DNA of 5,429 nucleotides from assembly GCA_019241805.1 (NCBI GenBank), contig JAFAWL010000335.1:1-5429 (forward strand), read 5' to 3'. The notes under the pieces were generated by a model. The model had not been told where the DNA came from, did no database searches, and was given only the letters and a program-made list of their open reading frames with translations. How positions within the stretch are numbered: position 1 is the stretch's first letter; each line of letters starts with the position of its first letter. This stretch comes from Actinomycetota bacterium. Its GTDB lineage: Bacteria; Actinomycetota; Actinomycetes; Mycobacteriales; Jatrophihabitantaceae. Positions 1-5,111 of the stretch are shown piece after piece. A program made the translations under genes and the position numbers.

Positions 1-1
1 C

Positions 2-340
2 GAGGCCTACCGAGACGCCGAGGCGGACCCGCCGGCGTTGGTGGTGCAGGTCGGATCGACCGAACTGCGCTATCACCTGCGCGCCGTCACCGACCTGCAC
101 GAGATGCTGAGGCAGCACGGCGACTGGATGGCGCTCGGCAACGCCGACGAGCAGAAGCCCGCCGCCGAGGGGACGGTCGAGGCCTGGGCACGGTCGGCCG
201 ACAACCCGGTCGGCGGCTGGTATGGCCTCAAGAAGGGGCTGCGCGGCCGATTTGGCAACTACGTCCCGCCGGTGCTCGAGCGGCTCGGCCTGGCCGAGGT
301 CGAACACAACCCGCGCAATAACCGCATGCGCGCGAAATAA
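2..340 (+). CDS. Conserved-looking hypothetical protein, C-terminal 112 residues (5' end outside window)
   Basis: The frame is open from the window edge to a TAA at 338-340, so the gene probably begins upstream. A TTG at 38 or GTGs at 41 and 44 are possible internal starts, but I see no Shine-Dalgarno before them. Codons have the expected G/C-rich third positions. The protein is soluble, with no membrane segment or signal peptide. It opens with a short beta-like stretch (LVVQVGSTELRY), then a helical part (LHEMLRQHGDW), then a Gly/aromatic/basic segment (NPVGGWYGLKKGLRGRF), and ends in a polar basic tail (NPRNNRMRAK). The dense, ordered Trp, Gly and Arg content suggests a conserved family rather than a chance frame. 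I do not recognise the family and assign no function; the basic C-terminal half would fit nucleic-acid or phosphate contact, but that is speculation. It converges on the acetyltransferase gene with a 47-bp gap. Confidence 0.72.
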   Translation, partial: EAYRDAEADPPALVVQVGSTELRYHLRAVTDLHEMLRQHGDWMALGNADEQKPAAEGTVEAWARSADNPVGGWYGLKKGLRGRFGNYVPPVLERLGLAEVEHNPRNNRMRAK

Positions 341-351
341 GGCGGCGGGCC

Positions 352-367
352 CCGGGCGGTCGCCCGG
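352..367. terminator. GC-rich hairpin between convergent genes, terminator-like
   Basis: A perfect 6-bp stem (CCGGGC / GCCCGG) with a GGTC loop starts 11 nt after the stop codon of the upstream gene, in the 47-bp gap before the stop of the opposing acetyltransferase gene. There is no T-tract on either side. It could act as a weak bidirectional or GC-only terminator, or be a chance result of the high GC content. Confidence 0.35.
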
Positions 368-387
368 CAACGAGGCGCTTGTTCTCC

Positions 388-1110
388 TCAGTCGACACGG
401 CGCCGGGCGGCGGCGGTCAGCTCGCCGAGGCGGCGGCGCTGGCCGCCGGCCTCGTCGAAGTTCTCCGCACTCAGCCACGCCTCGAAGGCACCCCGGATCG
501 CCGGCCACTCGTCGTCGGTGATCGCGTACCAGGCCGTGTCGCGGTTGCGGTCCTTGACCACCATGTGCTGACGGAACACCCCCTCGAAGGTGAAGCCGAA
601 GCGCTCCGCCGCCCGGCGCGAGGCCTGGTTGAGCGCGTTGCACTTCCATTCCAGGCGCCGGTAACCGAACTCGTCGAAGGCATGAGCCGCGAGCAGGTAG
701 ATGGCCTCGGTGGCCGCCACGGTCCGGCGCAGCGAGGCCCCGAACCAAATGTGGCCGATCTCGATCACGCCGTGCTCGGGCGTGATGCGCAGATACGACG
801 CGATCCCCGTGGGCCGCTCTGGGGCGAGGCGATCCAGGGTGAAGAACACATGGTCTTCGGAGCGCTCGTCGACGAGGAGGGCTTCGCGCAACTCGTCCGC
901 ATCTCGGTACGGACCGTTCGGCAGGTACATCCAGAGATGGGGGTCGCCGGCCGGCGGATGGGACTCGGCGTAGAGCGCCTCGGCGTCAGCCCGTGCGTCC
1001 AGCGGTCGCAGCCGCACGTGACGGCCCTCCAGCACGGTTCGCTCGGGACGCCGCGCCGCCTGCCAGTGAAGCGCCGGTCCGATCTCTGGCGCGGTGTCCA
1101 TGCTCGTCAT
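388..1110 (-). CDS. GNAT family N-acetyltransferase, RimJ/RimL-like
   Basis: A 240-residue cytoplasmic protein predicted to transfer an acetyl group from acetyl-CoA to an amine; the acceptor is unknown. The N-terminal strand HVRLRPLD (about residues 31-38) is the usual opening of the Acetyltransf_3/RimJ-RimL type. The central strands (TGIASYLRI, VIEIGHIWFG, about 101-124) lead to the acetyl-CoA pyrophosphate loop and following helix around 125-140 (SLRRTVAATEAIYLL), where the classic R-x-x-G-x-G/A appears as R-T-x-A-A-T. The late segment RRLEWKCNALNQASRRAAERFGF (about 151-173) is the typical RimJ/RimL 'neighbour helix' signature. The Ala/Arg-rich tail after residue 215 looks unstructured. The start is ambiguous between ATG at 1110 and the in-frame ATG at 1101, giving 237 residues. 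Neither has a good Shine-Dalgarno, and the frame stays open further upstream only by chance. It is divergent from the dodecin gene. Family assignment is firm; the substrate cannot be read from sequence. Confidence 0.93.
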   Translation of the reverse strand: MTSMDTAPEIGPALHWQAARRPERTVLEGRHVRLRPLDARADAEALYAESHPPAGDPHLWMYLPNGPYRDADELREALLVDERSEDHVFFTLDRLAPERPTGIASYLRITPEHGVIEIGHIWFGASLRRTVAATEAIYLLAAHAFDEFGYRRLEWKCNALNQASRRAAERFGFTFEGVFRQHMVVKDRNRDTAWYAITDDEWPAIRGAFEAWLSAENFDEAGGQRRRLGELTAAARRRVD

Positions 1111-1127
1111 CGAAGCACAACCGGCAT

Positions 1128-1157
1128 TTGCCCGGCCCGGCCCGGGCGCGGTAGGGT
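1128..1157 (+). promoter_or_regulatory. Candidate sigma-70-type promoter of the dodecin-like gene
   Basis: TTGCCC at 1128-1133 and TAGGGT at 1152-1157 are separated by 18 bp. The key positions of both hexamers match (TTG of the -35; T, A and final T of the -10). Transcription would start near 1164, giving a leader of about 29 nt that contains a clear ribosome binding site. The spacer contains three tandem CCCGG units. This is a pattern match only. Confidence 0.5.
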
Positions 1158-1178
1158 CGAGCCCGTTTACCGCCCACC

Positions 1179-1186
1179 GAGAGGAG
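1179..1186 (+). promoter_or_regulatory. Shine-Dalgarno of the dodecin-like gene
   Basis: GAGAGGAG lies 6 nt before the ATG at 1193. It fixes that ATG as the start over the in-frame ATG at 1094, which would otherwise give a 104-residue product whose extra N-terminus overlaps the acetyltransferase gene. Confidence 0.85.
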
Positions 1187-1192
1187 CGCAGC

Positions 1193-1408
1193 ATGGCAGA
1201 CAGCGTGTATCGCGTCACCGAAGTGATCGGCGTCAGCAGCGAGTCGTGGGACGCCGCCGCGCGCAACGCGGTCGAGACCGCCGCCAAGACCGTCCGCGAT
1301 CTCCGGGTAGCCGAGGTGATTCGCCAGGACGTGACGATCGAGAACGGGTCGCTGGTCAACTACAGGGTGCGGCTCGGCATCTCGTTCAAGTTCGAGTCCG
1401 GCGACTGA
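1193..1408 (+). CDS. Dodecin family protein, Trp-less (Rv0379-like) type
   Basis: A 71-residue protein, the usual length for dodecins, which assemble as hollow dodecamers and in the classic form store riboflavin/FMN or FAD. The opening VYRVTEVIGVS, the helix SWDAAARNAVETAAKTVRDL (about 18-37) and the strands VAEVIRQDVTI and VNYRVRLGISFKFE match the beta-alpha-beta-beta dodecin fold throughout. Classic dodecins have Trp in the '(V/L)-x-W-x-EV' strand to stack on the flavin; here that site is Val39 (L-R-V-A-E-V). This matches, from memory, M. tuberculosis Rv0379 (misnamed SecE2), described as a calcium dodecin, so flavin storage should not be assumed. Gln45 sits where classic dodecins carry their flavin-contacting Gln region, but the exact equivalence is uncertain. 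It has its own promoter and Shine-Dalgarno and is probably monocistronic: divergent from the acetyltransferase and convergent with the phosphoesterase. Confidence 0.93.
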   Translation: MADSVYRVTEVIGVSSESWDAAARNAVETAAKTVRDLRVAEVIRQDVTIENGSLVNYRVRLGISFKFESGD

Positions 1409-1429
1409 CCCGGGTTCGAAGCCTCGGCT

Positions 1430-1453
1430 CCCGGCGGCGCCGTCGCCGCCCGG
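1430..1453. terminator. Hairpin 1 in the convergent gap after the dodecin-like gene
   Basis: Ten-base arms (1430-1439 and 1444-1453) pair with a single mismatch around a 4-nt CCGT loop; the seven inner pairs are unbroken. It lies 21 nt past the dodecin stop, with no following T-tract. It is one of two adjacent hairpins in the 91-bp convergent gap, and together they plausibly end transcription from both sides. Confidence 0.45.
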
Positions 1454-1459
1454 CACAGG

Positions 1460-1487
1460 GCCCGAGCCCGCCGCAGCAGGCTCGGGC
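1460..1487. terminator. Hairpin 2 in the convergent gap, close to the phosphoesterase stop
   Basis: GCCCGAGCC (1460-1468) and GGCTCGGGC (1479-1487) form a perfect 9-bp stem with a 10-nt loop, 12 bp beyond the phosphoesterase stop codon as read from that gene. The stem could serve either transcript. No T-run follows on either strand, so a canonical intrinsic terminator is not proven. Confidence 0.55.
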
Positions 1488-1499
1488 TCCTGCAACCGA

Positions 1500-3749
1500 C
1501 TAACTGCGGGACAGCACCCAGGCGCGCCCGAGTAGCTCCCAGCCCTGACGAATCAACCGTTCGCTGTGGCCATGGGCGGCGCCGTTCAACACGCCGCGCA
1601 TCTGCGCGACGAGCGCGTCGCGCTGAGAAGCCAGCGATTGGATCGCCTTCTCCGTGGCCAGATACGTCGCGTCGTCTGACTTGATCCCGTTCGTCGAGGC
1701 GACGATCAGGAAGTGATTGAACGCGCCATACGGGGCGTCCAGCTGCTTGTACAGGGCGCCGAGCAGCTGGGATGAGTGACCGTCGTCACCCCTGTCCGCA
1801 CGCTCGTCGATCACCTGAGTGATCGCGCGCCCGTCCGGAGTGTAATCTGGGTGCAGACCGGTCAGGGCGTCCATCGTCGGAACGATGTCGGTGTGATCGG
1901 TCCAGGTCCGGTTGTCGATCCCGCCGTCGCGCACGCCCGGTCCGACCACTCCGAGCCACGTCTGGCCGATGTCGTTCGAGTAGTCACCGTGGATCCACGC
2001 GAAGCTGTCGCTGAGGCATCCCTGCGCCGGATTGCCTCTCGGACACGGACTGAACGTCTCGAAGAAGTAGTCCGGCTGGGAGAACATCGTGAACGACATG
2101 TTCCGTTGCGGGTCGGCGTTGATCATGTGGATGGCCTTCAGCGTCGGCTCGTCGACCAGGTACCTCGCCACCGGCGTCAGGTGGCTTGAGTCGATGTACG
2201 GGTCGAACGCCTTCAGGTTCGCCGCCTTCTGCTCGAACGCCCGCAGCGTCGGGTTGACCACGACGGCGCCGCTCGCGTCCTCGGCCTGCGGCTGCCCGTC
2301 GATGTAGAAGCTCGGGGCCGAGTCGAACGAGATGTCATAGCCGGTGCCGGCGATCGTGCTGCCGAGCAGCCATTTGATGTTGTAACCCACCTCCCCGACC
2401 AACGGCCCGTTCACCCCGGCAGGCGGCCAGGTGCTCGGTCCGGTCCAGGTGGAGACATCCTGACCACCGTTCGTCAGGTCGAAGACGCCGTGCTGCGGCT
2501 TGGGCGGGGTGCCCGTCGCCAGGCCCGGTGTGGTGTTGTACTGACACGGCGTGTTGACACCGTCGCAGTTCTGGGCCTGCTGCCCGGCGTAATGGTCGTT
2601 CTCGTCGGCGGTGACCACGAACAGCGTGTTGCTCTTGTTGATGCCGTCCGCGGCGAGCCGCGCGAAGAACTTGCCGAACGCGTCGTCGTAGCTCTTCAGC
2701 GCGGCGACGTAACCCTGCTCGCCCGGCCCGTATGCGCCACCCCCGGCGTGGTTGTCATGTAGATCGGAGATGTAGGCGAACGTCACCGGGATGCCCGACT
2801 CCTGCATCTGGGCGACGTACCCGAGCGAGTTCGCCGCGCTCATGCTGTCGAACCCGGGGAAGCCGGGATTGCCGCTCGGATCCGTGATCGGGTTGCCGTC
2901 GATGTCGTTGACCGTGGCGTTGCCTCCGGTGATCGCCGGGTCGACGTACTTGGCACCGAATAGCGCGCTGAAGCCGTTGTAGCCGCCCAGCTCGTCGGGC
3001 AGCAGGTCAGGCTTGGCATGCGTGCTTCTGGTGCACACGCTCGTCGGGATCTGGGCGCAATGGACGGAGATGCCCACGAAGTCGGCCTGCCCCTTCGCGG
3101 TCGACTCCTCGGCCGCCTCTGGCGACCCGGCGCCGTAGACGTTGGTGATGTCGCTGGTGTTGTTCTCGAGCACCGTGTTGGCGACCGAGACGTTGCCCAC
3201 ATCACACCCGGCCCGCGTGTATGACACCCACGGCGCCGGTGCCGTCTTCGGCTGTCCGGAGTCACCGTTCACCATGTTCGGGAGGGTGTCGGTGCTCGAC
3301 ACCGGCGAGGTCCAGTACTTGAAAGCGGAGGTGAACGTGGGGATGCCGCTCGGCTGGTAGTAGTCGTAGGAGTTCGTCACGGTGAGGCCCATCCGGTCTG
3401 GATAAAGGCCGGTGAGCGAGCTGGTGATGCCCGCTGCGGTGTGCGAGATCAGCACCGTGTACTGCTTATTCAGCACCGTGCCGTTGCCCTTGAGGAAGTT
3501 CAACAGATGTGGCATCTGCTCGAGATCGGAAGGCACGTTGGGGTTGTCGCGTCGCAGGTGGACGTTGTCGAACTGGAGGTAGATGACGTGCTTGATCCGG
3601 CCGGATCCGTTGCCGAGCACGCACGATGACGTGTCGTGATTCGCCCGCGTTCGCGCGCCCGACTTCGCCGATGCGACCGGGATCGCCGCGAGCCCGACGA
3701 TGCACGCCACGGCTGCACAGACCCCGACCATCCGCCGACTGAACCCCAT
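1500..3749 (-). CDS. Secreted alkaline-phosphatase-superfamily phosphoesterase
   Basis: A 749-residue exported hydrolase predicted to cleave a phosphate mono- or diester with bound metals. Residues 1-28 are a signal peptide: S-R-R-M-V near the start, a hydrophobic core at 7-26 and an A-S-A cleavage site at 26-28. The twin Arg resembles a Tat motif, but Sec export is equally possible. The catalytic domain spans about 51-645. Strand HVIYLQFDN gives likely metal ligand Asp61. SHTAAGITSSLTGLYPDRMG places Thr104 exactly ten residues before the TG of TGLYP, as for the nucleophile of nucleotide pyrophosphatases. ISDLHDNH (328-334) and VVTADENDH (378-386) offer Asp/His ligands, and TDHTDIVPT (617-625) gives Asp618/His619. 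A roughly 100-residue helical tail follows. The mature protein has eight Cys, three pairs of them local. The ATG is fixed by AGGAGG 6 nt upstream. I recall similar uncharacterised proteins in other actinobacteria; the substrate is unknown. Confidence 0.85.
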   Translation of the reverse strand: MGFSRRMVGVCAAVACIVGLAAIPVASAKSGARTRANHDTSSCVLGNGSGRIKHVIYLQFDNVHLRRDNPNVPSDLEQMPHLLNFLKGNGTVLNKQYTVLISHTAAGITSSLTGLYPDRMGLTVTNSYDYYQPSGIPTFTSAFKYWTSPVSSTDTLPNMVNGDSGQPKTAPAPWVSYTRAGCDVGNVSVANTVLENNTSDITNVYGAGSPEAAEESTAKGQADFVGISVHCAQIPTSVCTRSTHAKPDLLPDELGGYNGFSALFGAKYVDPAITGGNATVNDIDGNPITDPSGNPGFPGFDSMSAANSLGYVAQMQESGIPVTFAYISDLHDNHAGGGAYGPGEQGYVAALKSYDDAFGKFFARLAADGINKSNTLFVVTADENDHYAGQQAQNCDGVNTPCQYNTTPGLATGTPPKPQHGVFDLTNGGQDVSTWTGPSTWPPAGVNGPLVGEVGYNIKWLLGSTIAGTGYDISFDSAPSFYIDGQPQAEDASGAVVVNPTLRAFEQKAANLKAFDPYIDSSHLTPVARYLVDEPTLKAIHMINADPQRNMSFTMFSQPDYFFETFSPCPRGNPAQGCLSDSFAWIHGDYSNDIGQTWLGVVGPGVRDGGIDNRTWTDHTDIVPTMDALTGLHPDYTPDGRAITQVIDERADRGDDGHSSQLLGALYKQLDAPYGAFNHFLIVASTNGIKSDDATYLATEKAIQSLASQRDALVAQMRGVLNGAAHGHSERLIRQGWELLGRAWVLSRS

Positions 3750-3755
3750 TTGCTT

Positions 3756-3761
3756 CCTCCT
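3756..3761 (-). promoter_or_regulatory. Strong Shine-Dalgarno of the phosphoesterase gene
   Basis: On the minus strand a perfect AGGAGG lies 6 nt before the ATG at 3749. It is the best ribosome binding site in the window. It sets the start so that a complete signal peptide is encoded. Confidence 0.9.
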
Positions 3762-3779
3762 CGTGGTTGCTCCGGGCGC

Positions 3780-3785
3780 AGCCTA
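3780..3785 (-). promoter_or_regulatory. Possible -10 element for the phosphoesterase gene
   Basis: On the minus strand TAGGCT lies about 30 nt before the ATG. It has the same TAG-N2-T form as the -10 proposed for the dodecin gene. Transcription from it would leave a leader of roughly 24 nt with the Shine-Dalgarno inside. No convincing -35 is seen at 17-19 bp (the best are GTCACA at 19 bp and TCACAC at 18 bp), so the call is tentative. Confidence 0.3.
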
Positions 3786-3812
3786 TTGCGTTCGACAGGC
3801 GCGGTGTGACCT

Positions 3813-3832
3813 TCGCGTTACTCACGACGCGA
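3813..3832. repeat. Inverted repeat in the divergent phosphoesterase/dehydrogenase gap, operator-like
   Basis: TCGCGT (3813-3818) and ACGCGA (3827-3832) form a perfect 6-bp dyad around an 8-bp spacer. It sits just upstream of where a phosphoesterase -35 would fall and about 44 bp before the dehydrogenase start, which suits a shared regulator site. Chance dyads of this size are common in GC-rich DNA. Confidence 0.25.
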
Positions 3833-3854
3833 CGGCGCGAGTTTGGCCGACCTC

Positions 3855-3872
3855 GCGCCGGGTAACCGGCGC
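3855..3872 (+). promoter_or_regulatory. GUAA-tetraloop hairpin just before the dehydrogenase start codon
   Basis: GCGCCGG (3855-3861) and CCGGCGC (3866-3872) pair perfectly around GTAA. As RNA this is a 7-bp, all-G/C stem capped by a GNRA tetraloop, and it ends 4 nt before the GTG at 3877. It occupies the place of a Shine-Dalgarno, which is otherwise missing. It could be a translational control element, a protein-binding dyad in DNA, or lie outside the mRNA if transcription starts at the GTG. Confidence 0.5.
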
Positions 3873-3876
3873 ATTC

Positions 3877-5064
3877 GTGAAAGCCGTCGTGTTCCGCCAG
3901 ACCCGAGAGCTGACCGTCGAGACGGTCGCCGATCCCGAACTCGAGCGCGCCACCGACGCATTGATCAGGCTGACCTCCTCGGCCATCTGCGGGACCGACC
4001 TGCACATCTACGAGGGGCGAATGGGCGAGCCGACGGGAATGGTGATCGGCCACGAGCCACTCGGCGTCGTCGAGGAGGTCGGCTCGAGCGTGGTCTCGAT
4101 CAAACCGGGCGACCGGGTGACGGTCCCGACGCACATCTGCTGCGGCTTCTGCGCCAGCTGCGTGTCCGGGCGCAGCGCGGAATGCCTGATGACCAACCCC
4201 GGCCAGACCGGCGCCGCCTACGGCTATCCGGGCATGGGTGGCTATAAGGGCGCGCAGGCGGAGCTCCTTCGCGTCCCGTTCGCCGACGCCAACTGCCTGC
4301 GCCTGCCCGGGGAGCCCGGGGATGACTGGGAGGACGATTTTGTCCTGCTGGCGGATGCGTTCCCCAGCGGCTACCACGCCGCCGAGCTCGCGGGCGTGTC
4401 CACGGGCGACAGCGTCGCGGTGTTCGGCGCCGGTGCGATCGGGCTGCTGGCCGCGTATTCAGCACGCCTGCGCGGGGCGGCCGACATCTACGTGGTCGAC
4501 AACATCCCCGAGCGCCTCGACAAGGCAGGCGAGATGGGCTTCGAACCGATCGACTTCAGCAGCGGCGATCCGGTCGAGCAGATCCTCGAGAAGCGCAAGC
4601 GGATGCGGGGAGGCAGCGCGGCCTGGCGCGGCGAGGAGCCGCTGATCGGCGTCACCTGCGGGATCGACGCGATCGGCTTCCAGGCCCGCGACCGCGACGA
4701 CCCGCGCCGGGAGAACCCGCAGTGGGTGACCGAGGCGCTGGCGGAGCTCGTGCATCCCGGTGGCCGCCTCGGGATCATCGGGGTGTTCGTCGATCAGGAC
4801 CCGGCCGCGGCCGGCGAACTCGAGCAGCGCGGCGCGCTGGCGGTGCCATGGGGTTCGCTTTTCAAAAAGGGCGTGACTATCGGGATGGGCCGCGATCACG
4901 ACGAGCGCTACAACGGCCGGCTGCGCGACCTGATCGTGACCGGTCACGCGCGGCCGTCGACAATCGTCAGCCACCACATCTCGATCGACGAAGCGCCGGA
5001 CGCTTACCGCCACTTCGACGCCCGTCGCGATGGCTACCTGAAGATAGTTCTCAGGCCGGGGTAA
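3877..5064 (+). CDS. Zinc-dependent alcohol dehydrogenase, glutathione-independent formaldehyde dehydrogenase-like
   Basis: A 395-residue cytoplasmic medium-chain dehydrogenase, predicted to interconvert an alcohol and aldehyde with NAD(H). The catalytic domain (about 1-175) carries C38-G-T-D41, G58-H59-E60 and D160 as catalytic-zinc and active-site residues. C89-x2-C92-x2-C95-x7-C103 forms the structural zinc lobe, with an extra Cys88 beside it. The Rossmann motif is G184-A-G-A-I-G189, and Asp208 after the second strand favours NAD over NADP. The run GAAYGYPGMGGYKGAQAE (113-129), the LADAFPSGYHAAE helix and DAIGFQARD match the Pseudomonas putida FdhA-type subgroup (about 398 residues), some members of which hold NAD tightly. 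A basic stretch at 239-251 (KRKRMRGGSAAWR) looks like an insertion relative to FdhA as I recall it. The GTG start gives the family's usual MKAVVF opening, although the frame stays open upstream to 3700 and no Shine-Dalgarno is seen. The true substrate may not be formaldehyde. Confidence 0.92.
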   Translation: MKAVVFRQTRELTVETVADPELERATDALIRLTSSAICGTDLHIYEGRMGEPTGMVIGHEPLGVVEEVGSSVVSIKPGDRVTVPTHICCGFCASCVSGRSAECLMTNPGQTGAAYGYPGMGGYKGAQAELLRVPFADANCLRLPGEPGDDWEDDFVLLADAFPSGYHAAELAGVSTGDSVAVFGAGAIGLLAAYSARLRGAADIYVVDNIPERLDKAGEMGFEPIDFSSGDPVEQILEKRKRMRGGSAAWRGEEPLIGVTCGIDAIGFQARDRDDPRRENPQWVTEALAELVHPGGRLGIIGVFVDQDPAAAGELEQRGALAVPWGSLFKKGVTIGMGRDHDERYNGRLRDLIVTGHARPSTIVSHHISIDEAPDAYRHFDARRDGYLKIVLRPG

Positions 5065-5076
5065 CGGTCAGGGCGG

Positions 5077-5105
5077 TTGCTTGCCCGCGCCCGCGGTGCG
5101 ATCCT
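5077..5105 (+). promoter_or_regulatory. Candidate promoter of the Clp N-domain gene
   Basis: TTGCTT (5077-5082) and GATCCT (5100-5105), 17 bp apart, would place transcription start at about 5112, the first base of the TTG start codon, i.e. a leaderless mRNA. An alternative reading, TTGCCC (5081-5086) with TAGTTT (5105-5110) at 18 bp, mirrors the dodecin promoter. It would, however, start transcription inside the first codons. The 47-bp gap after the dehydrogenase stop shows no clear terminator. Confidence 0.3.
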
Positions 5106-5111
5106 AGTTTC

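Noticed and set aside
1111..1359. An 83-residue N-terminal extension of the acetyltransferase frame
   Set aside because: It would run through the divergent gap and antisense to most of the dodecin gene. The GNAT domain is complete without it, and the extension has no family resemblance.
1410..1423. GGGTTCGAAGCC resembling a tRNA T-arm
   Set aside because: The flanking bases do not form the 5-bp T-stem, and upstream sequence is dodecin coding with no D or anticodon arms.
379..1503. A 374-codon open frame on the plus strand opposite the acetyltransferase and across the dodecin gene
   Set aside because: It is an antisense shadow from GC-rich codon bias. Its product is Arg/Gly-rich with no recognisable motif, and it overlaps two genes with clear family matches.
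3700..3876. A 59-residue N-terminal extension of the dehydrogenase frame from 3700
   Set aside because: It would overlap the phosphoesterase signal-peptide region. The family begins at MKAVVF, which is the GTG at 3877.
3466..4377. A 303-codon open frame on the minus strand across the phosphoesterase 5' end and the dehydrogenase
   Set aside because: It lies out of frame with the phosphoesterase and antisense to the zinc-binding half of the dehydrogenase; low-complexity composition and no domain.
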